DNA from: a virus
IMG/VR virus record: IMGVR_UViG_3300027837_000004
Location: 1 to 25,877 of that record
DNA: 25,877 nt
Direction: 5' to 3' (one strand)
Part shown: piece by piece, positions 25,608 to 25,877 of the stretch
Layout of the letters: each line of letters starts with the position of its first letter
Position numbering within the stretch: position 1 is the first letter of the stretch
Translations under genes and position numbers: made by a program
Notes under the pieces: generated by a model
What the model saw: the letters and a program-made list of their open reading frames with translations, nothing else
The model's database searches: none
Told to the model about the DNA's origin: nothing

Positions 25608-25877
25608 TATTAACTGATAACTTTAAATTAGAAGAGTTCCAGTGCAAGTGCGGCTGTGAAATGCCTCGCAATGTAATGGAAAATATATTTAAGCTGTCAG
25701 ATCAATTGCAAATCTTAAGAGATATATATGGCTCTATACATATTAACAGCGCATATAGGTGTGAAAGTCACAACGAAAGCATCGGCAGCAATTCTACCAG
25801 CCAACATATTTTAGGTAAAGCTGCGGATATAACCGCTGAACTAACGCCCAATGAATTAGCGGATGTTATAGAAGAGG
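25604..25877 (+). CDS. Endolysin, M15-type peptidoglycan peptidase (truncated by window end)
   Basis: The ATG at 25604 overlaps the holin stop codon (ATGA), suggesting translational coupling. The 91 visible residues show an N-terminal NFKLEEFQCKCGC segment, then INSAYRC (47-53), and SQHILGKAADI with H68 and D75, the zinc ligands of the M15A family (SxHxxGxAxD). M15 peptidases cut peptide crosslinks in peptidoglycan, so this is probably the phage lysin released through the holin. The C-terminus, where the second His ligand and Asp or Glu base would be, lies beyond the window. There is no signal peptide. Confidence 0.85.
   Translation, partial: MILTDNFKLEEFQCKCGCEMPRNVMENIFKLSDQLQILRDIYGSIHINSAYRCESHNESIGSNSTSQHILGKAADITAELTPNELADVIEE

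Noticed and set aside
1-25877. Alternative genetic code with TAG or TGA reassigned, as in some crAss-like phages
   Set aside because: Long frames have no in-frame TAG or TGA that would need reading through, and TAG (4894) and TGA (25607) are used as stops. The standard code fits.
1-25877. tRNA genes, CRISPR arrays, integrase, insertion sequences or attachment sites
   Set aside because: None was seen: there is almost no non-coding space, no regular repeat-spacer pattern, and no transposase or recombinase motif in the real frames.

Overview
The window is the structural and lysis half of a tailed-phage genome, all on the + strand. The host is probably a member of the Bacteroidota, most likely a flavobacterium. 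The DNA is AT-rich. Genes are packed head to tail with gaps mostly under 60 bases. Starts have A-rich leaders ending in ATTATG(G) instead of a clear Shine-Dalgarno sequence, as is usual in that phylum. Portal, capsid and nozzle proteins resemble, from memory, short-tailed phages of Bacteroidota, including the crAss-like group. No tail sheath, tape measure or tail-tube gene of a long-tailed phage is seen. The taxonomic placement is inference.

Layout: 1-1229 holds the C-terminal part of the portal protein, whose frame is interrupted by a stop near the left edge. 1262-2449 is a charged scaffold-like protein and 2458-3912 the major capsid protein, followed by a good intrinsic terminator at about 3927-3971. 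4046-4894 is a conserved-looking protein of unknown role. 4958-5710 and 5714-6637 are probable head-tail adaptor or ring proteins. 6644-11194 is a very long nozzle or tail-stabilisation protein. 11223-12839 and 12842-13189 are beta-rich fibre or appendage candidates. 13228-13845 and 13857-14960 look like internal (ejected) virion proteins. 14993-25105 is one 3370-residue protein covering about 39% of the window. 25108-25440 is a small basic protein. The window ends in a lysis cassette: a 51-residue one-helix holin candidate overlapping an M15-type peptidoglycan peptidase cut by the right edge.

The giant protein is the most interesting object. It combines hydrophobic segments, a zincin-like HELGH motif, a sigma-70 region 2-like segment, a HAD phosphatase-like domain with an ADP-ribosyltransferase-like domain inserted in it, and a long C-terminal module. 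This is the architecture of phage 'polyvalent' proteins, thought to be packaged and delivered with the DNA. Four copies of a K-[FL]-S motif lie near the junctions between these blocks, and one reading is that they are processing sites for a protease, perhaps the protein's own zincin.

Working together: the scaffold and capsid proteins build the head on the portal, the adaptors and nozzle close it, the fibres bind the host, the internal proteins and giant protein are probably ejected into the cell, and the holin plus peptidase release progeny. No tRNA, CRISPR array, integrase, insertion sequence or replication gene was seen. No gene-free stretch exceeds 300 bases; the longest, 3913-4045, holds the terminator and a short repeat.
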